Assembly (NCBI RefSeq): GCF_014596745.1
Contig: NZ_JABTCF010000004.1
Location: 1 to 64,000 of the forward strand
DNA length: 64,000 nucleotides
Source of the DNA: Maribacter aquimaris
GTDB lineage: Bacteria; Bacteroidota; Bacteroidia; Flavobacteriales; Flavobacteriaceae
Reading direction: 5' to 3'
Of this stretch, positions 9,618 through 18,128 are shown piece by piece. The position numbers were made by a program, and so were the translations under genes. The notes under the pieces were generated by a model. The model searched no databases. It was not told the origin of the DNA and was given only the letters and a program-made list of their open reading frames with translations. The number at the start of each line of letters is the position of its first letter. Position 1 is the first letter of the stretch.

Positions 9618-10571
9618 TTAGCCATTGAAAACACCCATATTTGCATATTTATCCATACGCAATTCGACCAATTTTTTTGGTGATAACTTTTGCAATTCCT
9701 CGTAATGGGTGGTTATTTTATTTTTGACGGTATCAAAAGTCTTTTCCCGATTACTATGGGCGCCACCAACCGGTTCACGCACAATCTCATCAATCAATTT
9801 CAACTTTTTCATATCCGGTGCCGTAAGCTTTAATGCCTCGGCTGCTTGTTCCTTGTATTCCCAACTTCTCCATAATATGGAAGAGCATGATTCCGGTGAA
9901 ATTACAGAGTACCATGTATTTTCCAACATCAGTACACGATCGCCAACACCTATGCCCAAAGCGCCGCCGGATGCACCTTCCCCGATAATCGTTACGATGA
10001 TCGGCACTTTCAATCGGGTCATTTCCATGATATTCCTAGCGATAGCCTCTCCCTGTCCGCGCTCTTCAGCCTCAATACCGGGATAAGCTCCTGGGGTATC
10101 AATAAAACAAACCACGGGAATACCGAATTTCTCGGCGGATTTCATTAGGCGTAATGCCTTTCGATACCCTTCAGGGTTCGCCATACCAAAATTTCGATAC
10201 TGTCGGGTTTTGGTATTATATCCTTTTTGTTGACCAATGAACATAAAACTCTGATCACCGATTTTCCCCAAACCACCGATCATCGCCTTATCATCCCTTA
10301 CGGTACGATCCCCGTGAAGTTCCAAAAAGGTATCACCACAGATGGCATTTATATAATCCAAGGTATAAGGTCTATTGGGATGTCTGGAAAGTTGTACCCT
10401 TTGCCATGCCGTAAGGTTTTTATAGATATCCTTACGCATAGTGATCAACTTTTTCTCGATCTGTTTGCAGGTTTCACTAACGTCTACATCACTCTCCTCC
10501 CCGATGACCATACACTTATCCAACTGGTCCTCAAGTTCTTTGATGGGAAGTTCAAAATCCAAATATTCCAT
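9618..10571 (-). CDS. accA: Acetyl-CoA carboxylase carboxyltransferase subunit alpha
   Basis: Alpha subunit of the carboxyltransferase that makes malonyl-CoA for fatty-acid synthesis. The 317-residue protein contains the family's [37 protein letters not shown] and [17 protein letters not shown] stretches, which form the crotonase-type acyl-CoA site. I start at ATG 10571 ([14 protein letters not shown]), the usual N-terminus, rather than an ATG 11 codons upstream. The beta subunit is not nearby. Function is firm. Confidence 0.97.
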   Translation of the reverse strand: MEYLDFELPIKELEDQLDKCMVIGEESDVDVSETCKQIEKKLITMRKDIYKNLTAWQRVQLSRHPNRPYTLDYINAICGDTFLELHGDRTVRDDKAMIGGLGKIGDQSFMFIGQQKGYNTKTRQYRNFGMANPEGYRKALRLMKSAEKFGIPVVCFIDTPGAYPGIEAEERGQGEAIARNIMEMTRLKVPIIVTIIGEGASGGALGIGVGDRVLMLENTWYSVISPESCSSILWRSWEYKEQAAEALKLTAPDMKKLKLIDEIVREPVGGAHSNREKTFDTVKNKITTHYEELQKLSPKKLVELRMDKYANMGVFNG

Positions 10572-10634
10572 GTGCTGATCAGGTTTTGTTAGTTTGAATG
10601 GCAAATATAAAATAATCTAAGGGAACCCTATGGC

Positions 10635-11522
10635 TCAGCCATTTTTTTTAACGTCGATTTGTTTCATTACCCCATTGGCAATGACCGTAAGAATAATGAT
10701 CAATGCCCCGAAATAGAACTCCGGTTTCATTTTCTCATCATCCCCTAAAATAAAGAAGGCGAGGATGATACCATAAACAGGCTCTAGATTTACGGTCAAC
10801 ACCACCGTATAAGGTGTAATATACCGCATTACCTTAACCGAAGCGATATAGGCATATGCCGTACATATGGAAGCAAGTATCCCAATAAATACCCAATCCG
10901 CGGGTGACAATGTAAAGAACCCTATTGTAAAATCCCCCCTAAAAATCATAAAAACGGTCAAAAACAGGACACCGCTACCCAATTCATAAAACGAAATGAC
11001 CGATGGCTTCTGATATGTGATCAATCGCCCATTGATCAATGTAAAAACAACCGAGAGAAAAGCGGAAATCAATGCAAGGACAATTCCATTCAGATAATCG
11101 GTTTCTACCTGAAAAATAATATACAGCCCTATGATCACGATCAAACCGAATACGATTTCATAGACGACCACCTTCCTGCCGTACCAAATAGGTTCCAAAA
11201 TTGCGGTGAAAAATGCCGCGGTCGACATGGTTGCCAGGGTTACCGAAACATTGGACACTTTGATCGCCATAAAAAAAGTAACCCAATGGAGGGCGATGGT
11301 TATACCGCCAACAACCATCCATAGCAAACCTTTCCTCGAAACATCAAGGGAAAGTTTCTTATACTTAATATAGAGAAAGATCAGCGTGGTTGCCAGCACC
11401 ATTCGATACCAAACCAAGGGAAGTGCATCAATGGTTATCAGCTTGCCAAGAACCGCTGTAAATCCCCAGATAAATACAATTAAATGAAGAAGTAAGTAAT
11501 TTTTTAGTTTAACGCTTGGCAT
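10635..11522 (-). CDS. EamA (DMT superfamily) transporter
   Basis: Inner-membrane protein of 295 residues with about ten hydrophobic segments in two EamA repeats. The first runs from LLHLIVFIWGFTAVLGKL and the second has TVVLTVNLEPVYGIILAF, the usual signature before the last helices. Substrate unknown; the family exports amino acids or metabolites. Its start overlaps the end of the LptF/LptG gene by 14 nt, so the two are translationally close and probably co-transcribed. Confidence 0.88.
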   Translation of the reverse strand: MPSVKLKNYLLLHLIVFIWGFTAVLGKLITIDALPLVWYRMVLATTLIFLYIKYKKLSLDVSRKGLLWMVVGGITIALHWVTFFMAIKVSNVSVTLATMSTAAFFTAILEPIWYGRKVVVYEIVFGLIVIIGLYIIFQVETDYLNGIVLALISAFLSVVFTLINGRLITYQKPSVISFYELGSGVLFLTVFMIFRGDFTIGFFTLSPADWVFIGILASICTAYAYIASVKVMRYITPYTVVLTVNLEPVYGIILAFFILGDDEKMKPEFYFGALIIILTVIANGVMKQIDVKKNG

Positions 11523-12588
11523 TTTGCAACAGGTAAAACGCTAATATGCCGAAAACGATATTCGGGATGACCACTGCCATTAAGGGTGAGAAACCAGCTT
11601 GTTCGGCCAAGGTACCAAAGACCTTGTCAAAAAAGATATAGATAAAGGCGACACCTATACCGAAAGCCAGGTTAATGCCCATACCCCCACGTCGTTTTAC
11701 GGAAGATACCGCGACCGCAATGATGGTCAGTATGAATGCCGTCAAAGGCAAGGCCCATCTTCGATACTTTACAAGTACGTAATTATTGATGTTGGAAGCC
11801 CCCTTTCTTCTTTGGTCCTTTATAAATTTATTAAGTTCATACAGGTTCTTGGTTTCCGCAATATAGGAAACTGGGGTCAAGTCATCTATCTTAAAGGCGA
11901 ACAAGGTATCTAACCTATTCTTGGTTTCAATAATGGCCGAATCACCGACCATGGTGCGCTTGGTGTATTTGATCAAGCGATAAATACTGTCTTTTTCAAC
12001 CCATCGGATACTATTGGCCGAAATTTTGAAATCCAACGTATTATCGTCATTAAAACGCTCAAAGGTGAATTTGTTGGCATTCTGTCTTGCGGGATCGAAA
12101 CTGCTTACGTAAAGAAAATCATTTTCATTCAGCTGATTGAATATATTACTGGTAATCCGGTCCTTCTTCCCCTTTTTTAAATATTTGTATTTGAACTCAT
12201 TATACCCCTTACTGGCATTGGGAACAATGAACATGGCCATAACCAACATGGTCACCGCTATGATTGAAGCACCTATCAAATAGGGTCTTAAAAAGCGACC
12301 ATAGGACACCCCTGAACTCAATATGGCCACGATCTCCGTATTACTGGCCAGTTTGGACGTAAAAAATATAATCGACAAAAACAGGAATATGGGAAAGAGT
12401 AGACTACCGATATAAATAGTGAAATTCAAGTAGTAGATGATGATTTCATTGGTAGGGGCATCATTATCGATCATCTTACCGATTTGCTCGGCAAGGTTTG
12501 CCATAATACCAATAGGGATAAAAAGCAACAACATCACTGCAAAAGTGAGCAAATACCGCTTAAGTATGTATTTGTCTATAATGCTCAA
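11509..12588 (-). CDS. LptF/LptG family permease
   Basis: Inner-membrane permease of the lipopolysaccharide export ABC transporter (YjgP/YjgQ family), 359 residues. Two transmembrane segments lie at the N-terminus (FAVMLLLFIPIGIMANL, LLFPIFLFLSIIFF), a third follows near residue 100, and the last three are C-terminal, flanking a large periplasmic beta-rich domain. This is the family topology. In flavobacteria one such gene commonly follows tgt, as here with a 2-nt gap (12589-12590). Whether it is the LptF or LptG partner I cannot say. Confidence 0.88.
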   Translation of the reverse strand: MSIIDKYILKRYLLTFAVMLLLFIPIGIMANLAEQIGKMIDNDAPTNEIIIYYLNFTIYIGSLLFPIFLFLSIIFFTSKLASNTEIVAILSSGVSYGRFLRPYLIGASIIAVTMLVMAMFIVPNASKGYNEFKYKYLKKGKKDRITSNIFNQLNENDFLYVSSFDPARQNANKFTFERFNDDNTLDFKISANSIRWVEKDSIYRLIKYTKRTMVGDSAIIETKNRLDTLFAFKIDDLTPVSYIAETKNLYELNKFIKDQRRKGASNINNYVLVKYRRWALPLTAFILTIIAVAVSSVKRRGGMGINLAFGIGVAFIYIFFDKVFGTLAEQAGFSPLMAVVIPNIVFGILAFYLLQNAKR

Positions 12589-12590
12589 CG

Positions 12591-13751
12591 CTATAATCTT
12601 TTATCCATTTGTTTGACCATGATATTCTTCCATGATGTGAAATCACCGGCTAAAATATGCTTTCTTGCCTCACGGACCAACCAAAGGTAAAATCCGAGAT
12701 TGTGTATGGTTGCAATTTGTTTGCCTAAATATTCATTGGCGGCGAACAAATGTCGTAAATAGGCCTTTGAATATTCCTTATCCACAAAGGTAGTACCCAT
12801 TTCGTCTATGGGCGAAAAATCATCCTCCCATTTTTTATTCTTGATATTTATGGTACCGTGGGCCGTAAAGAGCATTCCGTTCCTAGCATTTCGGGTAGGC
12901 ATCACACAATCGAACATATCGATACCGAGTGCAATATTCTCCAAAATATTGATCGGGGTGCCTACACCCATCAAATACCGGGGTTTATCTATGGGTAATA
13001 TATCGCATACGACTTCGGTCATGGCATACATTTCCTCTGCCGGTTCACCGACAGAAAGCCCTCCAATGGCATTCCCTTCGGCTCCTGCATTGGCTATATA
13101 TTCTGCCGACTGTATTCGGAGATCTTTATAAGTGGACCCTTGAACAATTGGAAAAAACGACTGCGAAAAGTCATAGGTAAACGGGGTTTTATCCAAATGT
13201 GCCATACACCGATCTAGCCATCGATGCGTCATATGCATCGATCGCTTGGCGTAATTGTAATCACAAGGATAAGGTGTACACTCATCAAAGGCCATAATGA
13301 TATCGGCCCCTATGACCCGCTGGATTTCCATCACCTTTTCTGGGGTGAACATATGCATAGAACCATCGATATGCGATTTGAACTTTACCCCTTCTTCCTT
13401 GATCTTTCTATTTGCCGATAGGGAATATACCTGATAACCACCGCTATCGGTCAAAATATTCCGGTCCCAACCCATAAACTTATGCAATCCTCCGGCTTGT
13501 TGAAGAATCTGGGTTTTAGGACGTAGGAACAAATGATAGGTATTCCCTAAAATAATATCAGGGTTTATCTCTTCCTTTAATTCCCGCTGATGTACCCCTT
13601 TAACCGAGGCCACCGTACCTACTGGCATAAAAATAGGGGTTTCGATAACCCCATGATCCGTAACCATCTTACCGGCACGTGCCTTGCTTTGAGCGTCTGT
13701 ATGTTCTAATGTAAATTGCACTTTCTTGTTTAAAGTGGCAAATATAATCAT
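12591..13751 (-). CDS. tgt: tRNA-guanine transglycosylase (queuine/preQ1)
   Basis: Exchanges the wobble guanine of GUN-anticodon tRNAs for preQ1 in queuosine synthesis. TIM-barrel signatures are present: LTDSGGYQVYSLS (catalytic Asp), AFDECTPYP, GGLSVGEP and DCVMPTRNARNG. The C-terminal zinc site (C-x-C-x2-C with a later His) seen in most Tgt proteins is absent: the segment reads FSPIDEMGTTFVDKEYSKAY with no cysteine. I recall this as usual in Bacteroidota. The ATG at 13751 gives 386 residues; a TTG at 13733 is an alternative start. Confidence 0.95.
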   Translation of the reverse strand: MIIFATLNKKVQFTLEHTDAQSKARAGKMVTDHGVIETPIFMPVGTVASVKGVHQRELKEEINPDIILGNTYHLFLRPKTQILQQAGGLHKFMGWDRNILTDSGGYQVYSLSANRKIKEEGVKFKSHIDGSMHMFTPEKVMEIQRVIGADIIMAFDECTPYPCDYNYAKRSMHMTHRWLDRCMAHLDKTPFTYDFSQSFFPIVQGSTYKDLRIQSAEYIANAGAEGNAIGGLSVGEPAEEMYAMTEVVCDILPIDKPRYLMGVGTPINILENIALGIDMFDCVMPTRNARNGMLFTAHGTINIKNKKWEDDFSPIDEMGTTFVDKEYSKAYLRHLFAANEYLGKQIATIHNLGFYLWLVREARKHILAGDFTSWKNIMVKQMDKRL

Positions 13752-14012
13752 CTACCCATGATAAAGTCCTTAACGAAAAAATAAAGTTTCCCATTTCGGG
13801 TAGAGAGGAAAAGTCCAAGGTGCCATAAAATCAACGTCAAGGGTTATGAGTCCCTTGATTTTTGTGACAAATATTTTTAATATGATCGGCTGTATTGTAA
13901 CAATAAAGAAAAATCTTCATCGTTCTTTGAGTAATAGGTAACATAACGAATGGTATCGCTTTTGATACCAAAAAACGAACCTGAAAAGGCTCAGGTAAAA
14001 AACAAACACATT

Positions 14013-14624
14013 ATGAAGAAAACAATTCTATTGGCAGTTTTTGCTTTGGCTAGCATCACTGCATTTGCCCAAAGCGGTTCCGGATTCGGTATAAAGGCCG
14101 GACTTAACTACAACAAGAACGGTGATTTGATACGTTCTGCCACCAATGCCGGAGAAAACATCATAGAAGGCTCTGATGGCAAGGTAGGCTACCATGTTGG
14201 TGTATTTGGAAAGTTGGATTTCCCAAAAATCTATTTGAGACCCGAATTGATCTACACGAAAACAAAAAGTAGTTATGAACTCGATGGTAATTCCAATGAC
14301 TATGACATATCTAAATTAGATCTTCCTGTACTTCTAGGATACAAAATCATTGGCCCTTTGCATATCTTTGCCGGTCCTGCCTTTCAATACACTTTGAACA
14401 ATGACCTTTCGGATCTAAAAGTTGATGACGTAAAAGATGATTTTACCGTAGGCCTCCATCTTGGTGCCGGGGTGAACTTAGGGAAAATCGGATTGGACGT
14501 TCGTTACGAAAGGGGTTTCTCTAAAAATGAGGCCAATTTCATCGGTAATAATGTTACCGATATTTCAGGAAGGGTTGACTCACGACCTTCCCAAATCATC
14601 TTTGGACTATCGTTAAATCTTTAA
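14013..14624 (+). CDS. Outer-membrane beta-barrel protein (PorT-like)
   Basis: Small exported barrel of 203 residues. MKKTILLAVFALASITAFAQ is a clean signal peptide with cleavage after AQ, which fixes the start at ATG 14013 instead of one 21 codons upstream. The mature protein begins GFGIKAGLNYNKNG and alternates amphipathic strands, ending SRPSQIIFGLSLNL with a terminal aromatic/hydrophobic strand pattern. It fits the porin-family outer membrane beta-barrel group common in Bacteroidota; ligand unknown. It is a lone gene closed by a strong terminator. Confidence 0.85.
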   Translation: MKKTILLAVFALASITAFAQSGSGFGIKAGLNYNKNGDLIRSATNAGENIIEGSDGKVGYHVGVFGKLDFPKIYLRPELIYTKTKSSYELDGNSNDYDISKLDLPVLLGYKIIGPLHIFAGPAFQYTLNNDLSDLKVDDVKDDFTVGLHLGAGVNLGKIGLDVRYERGFSKNEANFIGNNVTDISGRVDSRPSQIIFGLSLNL

Positions 14625-14642
14625 AAGAAACCTTTTAAGCAA

Positions 14643-14681
14643 AAAAAAGCCCTGACGGTTTGTTCCGTCAGGGCTTTTTTT
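14643..14681. terminator. Bidirectional terminator
   Basis: GCCCTGACGG pairs with CCGTCAGGGC around a short loop. It is flanked by A8 on the left and T7 on the right, so it can stop transcription from both the barrel gene (+) and the FKBP gene (-). Confidence 0.88.
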
Positions 14682-14701
14682 ATTGTCTTTATGATTAGGC
14701 T

Positions 14702-15625
14702 CTAATTATCCGGATCCAAATAATCCGGCGTACCATCATTGTCCGTATCAGGATATGGAAATATAATATTCCCTTCATCATCCTCAATTTCGGTTGATGT
14801 GGCAATACCATCCCCATCATCATCCGCGTCTATATAATTAGGGAATCCATCCCCATCGGTATCATCGTTGTTTACATCGTTATCCCCATTCAAATCCTCA
14901 GCACTCGATGGAATACCGTCTAGATCATAATCGGTATCCTCAACCCTCAATACATTGATTTTAAAAACGATTGGCGCATAGGATTCGCCTCCTACACTAC
15001 CTGAAAAATAGGCTAATCCGGATGGAATGAACAACATTCCCACTCCAGAATCAAGTACCTCAAAAGTACCGTCCTCATTTTCCACAACATCGCCTCCTGT
15101 TTTAAATAACGATAACCCTTTTCTGAAACCGGATACCGTACTTATCAATTCCAACCAAACAGGTGCTCCTATTTTACTGTCAAAAACACTCCCATCGAGC
15201 AGTGAGCCCTCATAATTCAGATACAAGGAATCAGACACTGTTGGCGAAACACCTACACCTTCCCTCGCAGTTAAATAATATAAGGTGTGTTCAATATCCT
15301 CCTCTTCAGTAGTTGCACTTACATCATCAAAAGACACCTTGAATTTAATGGATTCGACCTGATCGATCAACGGGGTTTTATCCGCATTGTCACCGGCTAG
15401 GGTATCTACCACTATGGAATAATCAAACCCTTCAGGTTTTGCCGTAAATTCCTCGTAATTGTAGAAATGGGTCTCCAAATATTCCCGTATTTCGGCATCG
15501 TTTTCAGCTTCGACCTCACTTATGGTCCTGGTTTCGACAACCACAGTCCCATCATCACCATCATCATCTTTCTTACATGACCACGCAAGGAATACCACTA
15601 AAAGTACTATAATACTATTTTTCAT
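14702..15625 (-). CDS. FKBP-type peptidyl-prolyl isomerase lipoprotein
   Basis: Exported lipoprotein of about 307 residues. MKNSIIVLLVVFLAWSC is a lipoprotein signal with Cys at residue 17, which supports ATG 15625 over an upstream TTG. The central domain has FKBP features (SDSLYLNYEGSLLDGSVFDS and GMLFIPSGLAYF). The C-terminal 70 residues are Asp/Asn-rich thrombospondin type-3-like calcium-binding repeats (DLDGIPSSAEDLNGDNDV, DTDGDGFPNYIDADDDGDG). Similar proteins in flavobacteria are named gliding-motility-associated isomerases. Probable role: folding of surface proteins in the periplasm. Confidence 0.88.
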   Translation of the reverse strand: MKNSIIVLLVVFLAWSCKKDDDGDDGTVVVETRTISEVEAENDAEIREYLETHFYNYEEFTAKPEGFDYSIVVDTLAGDNADKTPLIDQVESIKFKVSFDDVSATTEEEDIEHTLYYLTAREGVGVSPTVSDSLYLNYEGSLLDGSVFDSKIGAPVWLELISTVSGFRKGLSLFKTGGDVVENEDGTFEVLDSGVGMLFIPSGLAYFSGSVGGESYAPIVFKINVLRVEDTDYDLDGIPSSAEDLNGDNDVNNDDTDGDGFPNYIDADDDGDGIATSTEIEDDEGNIIFPYPDTDNDGTPDYLDPDN

Positions 15626-15708
15626 CTTCAACTATTAGCAATTTAAGCTCGCAAGATACAATTTTATGTATTTTTGTGGAGCTCCTTAACAAAGAATTTT
15701 GATAGACG

Positions 15709-16083
15709 ATGCGTATTGACAAATACTTATGGCACACCCGATATTTCAAAACAAGGAATATTGCCTCTACCGCCTGCAAAAAGGGACAGGTTAAAGTAAA
15801 TGGGCAAGTAGTCAAACCTTCTAGGGAGGTTTACCCCACTGATGAAATCATAGTCCGTAAGAACCAGATAAACCTTCAATTCACCATTTTGGATATTCCC
15901 GCAAACCGGGTTGGGGCTAAATTGGTGGATATTTACAGAAAAGACACCACTCCGAAGGAAGCCTATGGAAATGAGGAGCTTTTGAAGTATTCGAAAGCCT
16001 ACTACCGCAAAAAAGGTACAGGCAGACCTACCAAAAAAGACCGTAGGGAAATTGATGACTATCTCGATGATGAATCTGAATAA
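15709..16083 (+). CDS. S4-domain RNA-binding protein (HslR-like)
   Basis: A 124-residue protein beginning MRIDKYLWHTRYFKTRNIAS, the S4 RNA-binding fold, with KKGQVKVNGQVVKPSREV completing the motif and a basic tail (RKKGTGRPTKKDRREIDDY). HslR-type proteins bind stalled 50S-peptidyl-tRNA complexes; that role here is by family. The divergent FKBP gene starts 84 bp upstream. The stop codon overlaps the start of the methyltransferase gene by 14 nt. Confidence 0.88.
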   Translation: MRIDKYLWHTRYFKTRNIASTACKKGQVKVNGQVVKPSREVYPTDEIIVRKNQINLQFTILDIPANRVGAKLVDIYRKDTTPKEAYGNEELLKYSKAYYRKKGTGRPTKKDRREIDDYLDDESE

Positions 16084-16651
16084 AGCGTATTGGGACAAGA
16101 AGTACACCCACGATAAAACAGTTTGGGATATCGGGTATATTTCGCCCCCGCTTCGGGCCTATATAGATCAATTAACGGATAAAGAAATCAAGATACTCAT
16201 TCCCGGTGCAGGAAATGGGTATGAGGTAGATTACCTTTACGATAAAGGATTCACGAATATCCATGTCATCGATATCTCGGCCAAGCCCTTACAAAATATA
16301 AAAACCAGAATCCCCACATTCCCCGATGGGCAATTGGTACAGATGGATTTTTTCGATCTTGAGTCACCCCGATTCGACTTGATCCTGGAACAAACCTTTT
16401 TTTGTTCCCTGGAACCCTCGCATCGAAAAGCCTATGCCATGAAAATGCATGGCCTTCTTAATGAAAAGGGTAAATTGGTCGGACTCTTGTTTGACCGTAC
16501 TTTTAAAAATGGCAGTCCTCCCTTTGGAGGGAATGAAGGGGAATATCGGAGTCTCTTTACCCCATATCTATCGATCAAGGTCCTTGAGCCGGCATATAAT
16601 TCAATCAAACCAAGAAAAGGTAACGAACTGTTCTTTATCTTTGAAAAGTAA
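16070..16651 (+). CDS. TPMT-like SAM-dependent methyltransferase
   Basis: A 193-residue class I methyltransferase. Motif I is ILIPGAGNGYEVDYL, the acidic post-I is VIDIS, and the family's EQTFFCSLEP stretch replaces the usual motif IV. The tail SIKPRKGNELFFIFEK matches thiopurine-type methyltransferases. Substrate unknown. The ATG at 16070 gives MNLNKAYWDKKY and overlaps the S4 gene; in-frame ATGs a few codons upstream are possible. It is probably co-transcribed with its neighbours on either side. Confidence 0.83.
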   Translation: MNLNKAYWDKKYTHDKTVWDIGYISPPLRAYIDQLTDKEIKILIPGAGNGYEVDYLYDKGFTNIHVIDISAKPLQNIKTRIPTFPDGQLVQMDFFDLESPRFDLILEQTFFCSLEPSHRKAYAMKMHGLLNEKGKLVGLLFDRTFKNGSPPFGGNEGEYRSLFTPYLSIKVLEPAYNSIKPRKGNELFFIFEK

Positions 16652-16661
16652 ATCGAATACC

Positions 16662-17159
16662 ATGGAGAACCAAATATTGTCCCACCAAAAGATACAGCAC
16701 AAAGTGCGTAGGATTGCCTATCAAATACTTGAGGCAAACGTTACGGAAAAGGAAATCATCCTTGCTGGGATTGAAGGTGGTGGATTGAAATTTGCGAAAA
16801 AAATACAAAATGTACTTCGCAGCATTACCGATGCTGAAATTATCCTCTGCAAAGTTTCGATGAACAAAAGAAATCCTTTGGAGAGTGAGGTAAAAACCTC
16901 AATCCCCCCAGCGGATTATAAAAACAAGTCCGTTGTTTTGGTCGATGATGTACTCAATTCGGGCACAACATTGATCTATGGGGTGCACCATTTCTTGAGA
17001 ACACCCTTAAAGCAATTGAAAACTGCCGTATTGGTGAATCGCAACCATAAAAAGTACCCTGTAAAAGCAGATTACAAAGGCATTTCCCTATCAACCTCCT
17101 TGCAAGAACATGTCCATGTCCAATTCAAAGCCAAGGATGATATGGTTTACTTAGACTAG
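16662..17159 (+). CDS. PyrR-like phosphoribosyltransferase
   Basis: A 165-residue type I phosphoribosyltransferase. The PRPP loop is VVLVDDVLNSGTTLIYG, with an upstream AGIEGGGLKFAKKI flexible-loop region, as in PyrR and related uracil/hypoxanthine enzymes. Whether it regulates pyrimidine genes is unknown. Start at ATG 16662 (MENQILSHQKIQHKVRRIAY) because the longer open frame overlaps the methyltransferase gene. Its last 9 bases overlap the 3' end of aroK on the other strand. Confidence 0.85.
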   Translation: MENQILSHQKIQHKVRRIAYQILEANVTEKEIILAGIEGGGLKFAKKIQNVLRSITDAEIILCKVSMNKRNPLESEVKTSIPPADYKNKSVVLVDDVLNSGTTLIYGVHHFLRTPLKQLKTAVLVNRNHKKYPVKADYKGISLSTSLQEHVHVQFKAKDDMVYLD

Positions 17160-17666
17160 TAGCGCTTCGATTTCGGCTACAATAGTTTCAACACTCTTCC
17201 CATCGGTTTGGATGGCATGTTCTGCCCTGGAATAGAAAAAACTACGTTCAAAAAGGTGTTTCCCGATAAATTCGGGTAATTCTTCTTCGGGAATATTAGC
17301 AATCAACGGCCTATGGGCCTTCTCAGGGGCCAATCTTTCAATAAGCCCTGGAATGGTAACCTTCAGGTAAAAAACATTGGGAGTGGCCTCGAGAATAGCT
17401 TGCATATTATTCCCATAGCAGGGTGTCCCCCCCCCTGTTGAGAGAATGAAGTGATCTGTGCCATTCAAAATCTGTTTCAGGTGTTCATTCTCTTTTTTCC
17501 TAAAATAAATCTCCCCTTTACTTTCAAATAGCTGGGGAATTCCCATCCCTTCCTCGGCTTCAATATAATCATCCAAATCCAAAAACTTAATTTTCAACTG
17601 ATTGGCAAGTATTTTACCAATAGTCGACTTTCCACTTCCCATATATCCGACCAAAACTATTTTCAC
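17151..17666 (-). CDS. aroK: Shikimate kinase
   Basis: Phosphorylates shikimate in aromatic amino-acid synthesis. It has 171 residues, the normal length. Walker A is LVGYMGSGKSTIGK near residue 5, with FLDLDDYIEAEEG (substrate-binding Asp) and STGGGTPC. LAPEKAHRPLI carries the lid and adenine-binding region. It faces the PRTase gene convergently with a 9-nt overlap of the two 3' ends. It is the last core gene before the tRNA and the mobile element. Confidence 0.95.
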   Translation of the reverse strand: MKIVLVGYMGSGKSTIGKILANQLKIKFLDLDDYIEAEEGMGIPQLFESKGEIYFRKKENEHLKQILNGTDHFILSTGGGTPCYGNNMQAILEATPNVFYLKVTIPGLIERLAPEKAHRPLIANIPEEELPEFIGKHLFERSFFYSRAEHAIQTDGKSVETIVAEIEALLV

Positions 17667-17812
17667 GATTTTAATTTATTTAAAATTGAACCAATTGCAA
17701 TTGATTTCAAAGAAAATCAAAATTTATTTAAAATAGGCTTGCTAAATAAATTAATGATCTTATATTTGCAGCCGCTAAGGAATAAACTTCTAAAGCTTTT
17801 AATTGACATTTT

Positions 17813-17885
17813 GACCTGGTAGCTCAGTTGGTAGAGCATCTCCCTTTTAAGGAGAGGGTCCTGGGTTCGAGCCCCAGCCAGGTCA
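17813..17885 (+). tRNA. tRNA-Lys (UUU)
   Basis: Full cloverleaf: acceptor GACCTGG/CCAGGTC, D arm AGCTC-AGTTGGTA-GAG, anticodon stem TCTCC/GGAGA with loop CTTTTAA (anticodon TTT), variable GGGTC, T arm CTGGG-TTCGAGC-CCCAG, discriminator A. CCA is not encoded. The integrase gene 243 bp downstream makes its 3' end the likely ICE attachment site, but no second copy was found in the window. Confidence 0.97.
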
Positions 17886-17909
17886 CTGAATCGGATATCA
17901 TCCGAGACC

Positions 17910-17950
17910 AAAACCCTGCTAATTTTATGATTGGCAGGGTTTTATGTTTT
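17910..17950 (+). terminator. Terminator after tRNA-Lys
   Basis: AAAACCCTGC (17910-17919) pairs with GCAGGGTTTT (17934-17943), followed by a T-rich stretch. A small TCGGAT-ATC-ATCCGA hairpin at 17891-17905 lies between the tRNA and this stem. The remaining bases to 18128 are AT-rich with no gene. Confidence 0.7.
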
Positions 17951-18128
17951 TTAGGTAGTCATATTAAATGATATGATTTAGTTTTAAATGGTCACAATAA
18001 GGTAACATTTTTAAAAAATGGTAACAATTGTGGTAACACCTTTATAATTTGAACTCTTAAAGACATAAATCTTGCATTGTTGATTTGACTTTCGTCTAAC
18101 TGATTGTTTCATTTTAAAGACGAAAAAC

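Noticed and set aside
17891-17905. TCGGAT/ATCCGA hairpin right after tRNA-Lys as a core att site
   Set aside because: No matching copy was found elsewhere in the window, so it cannot be called an attachment site.
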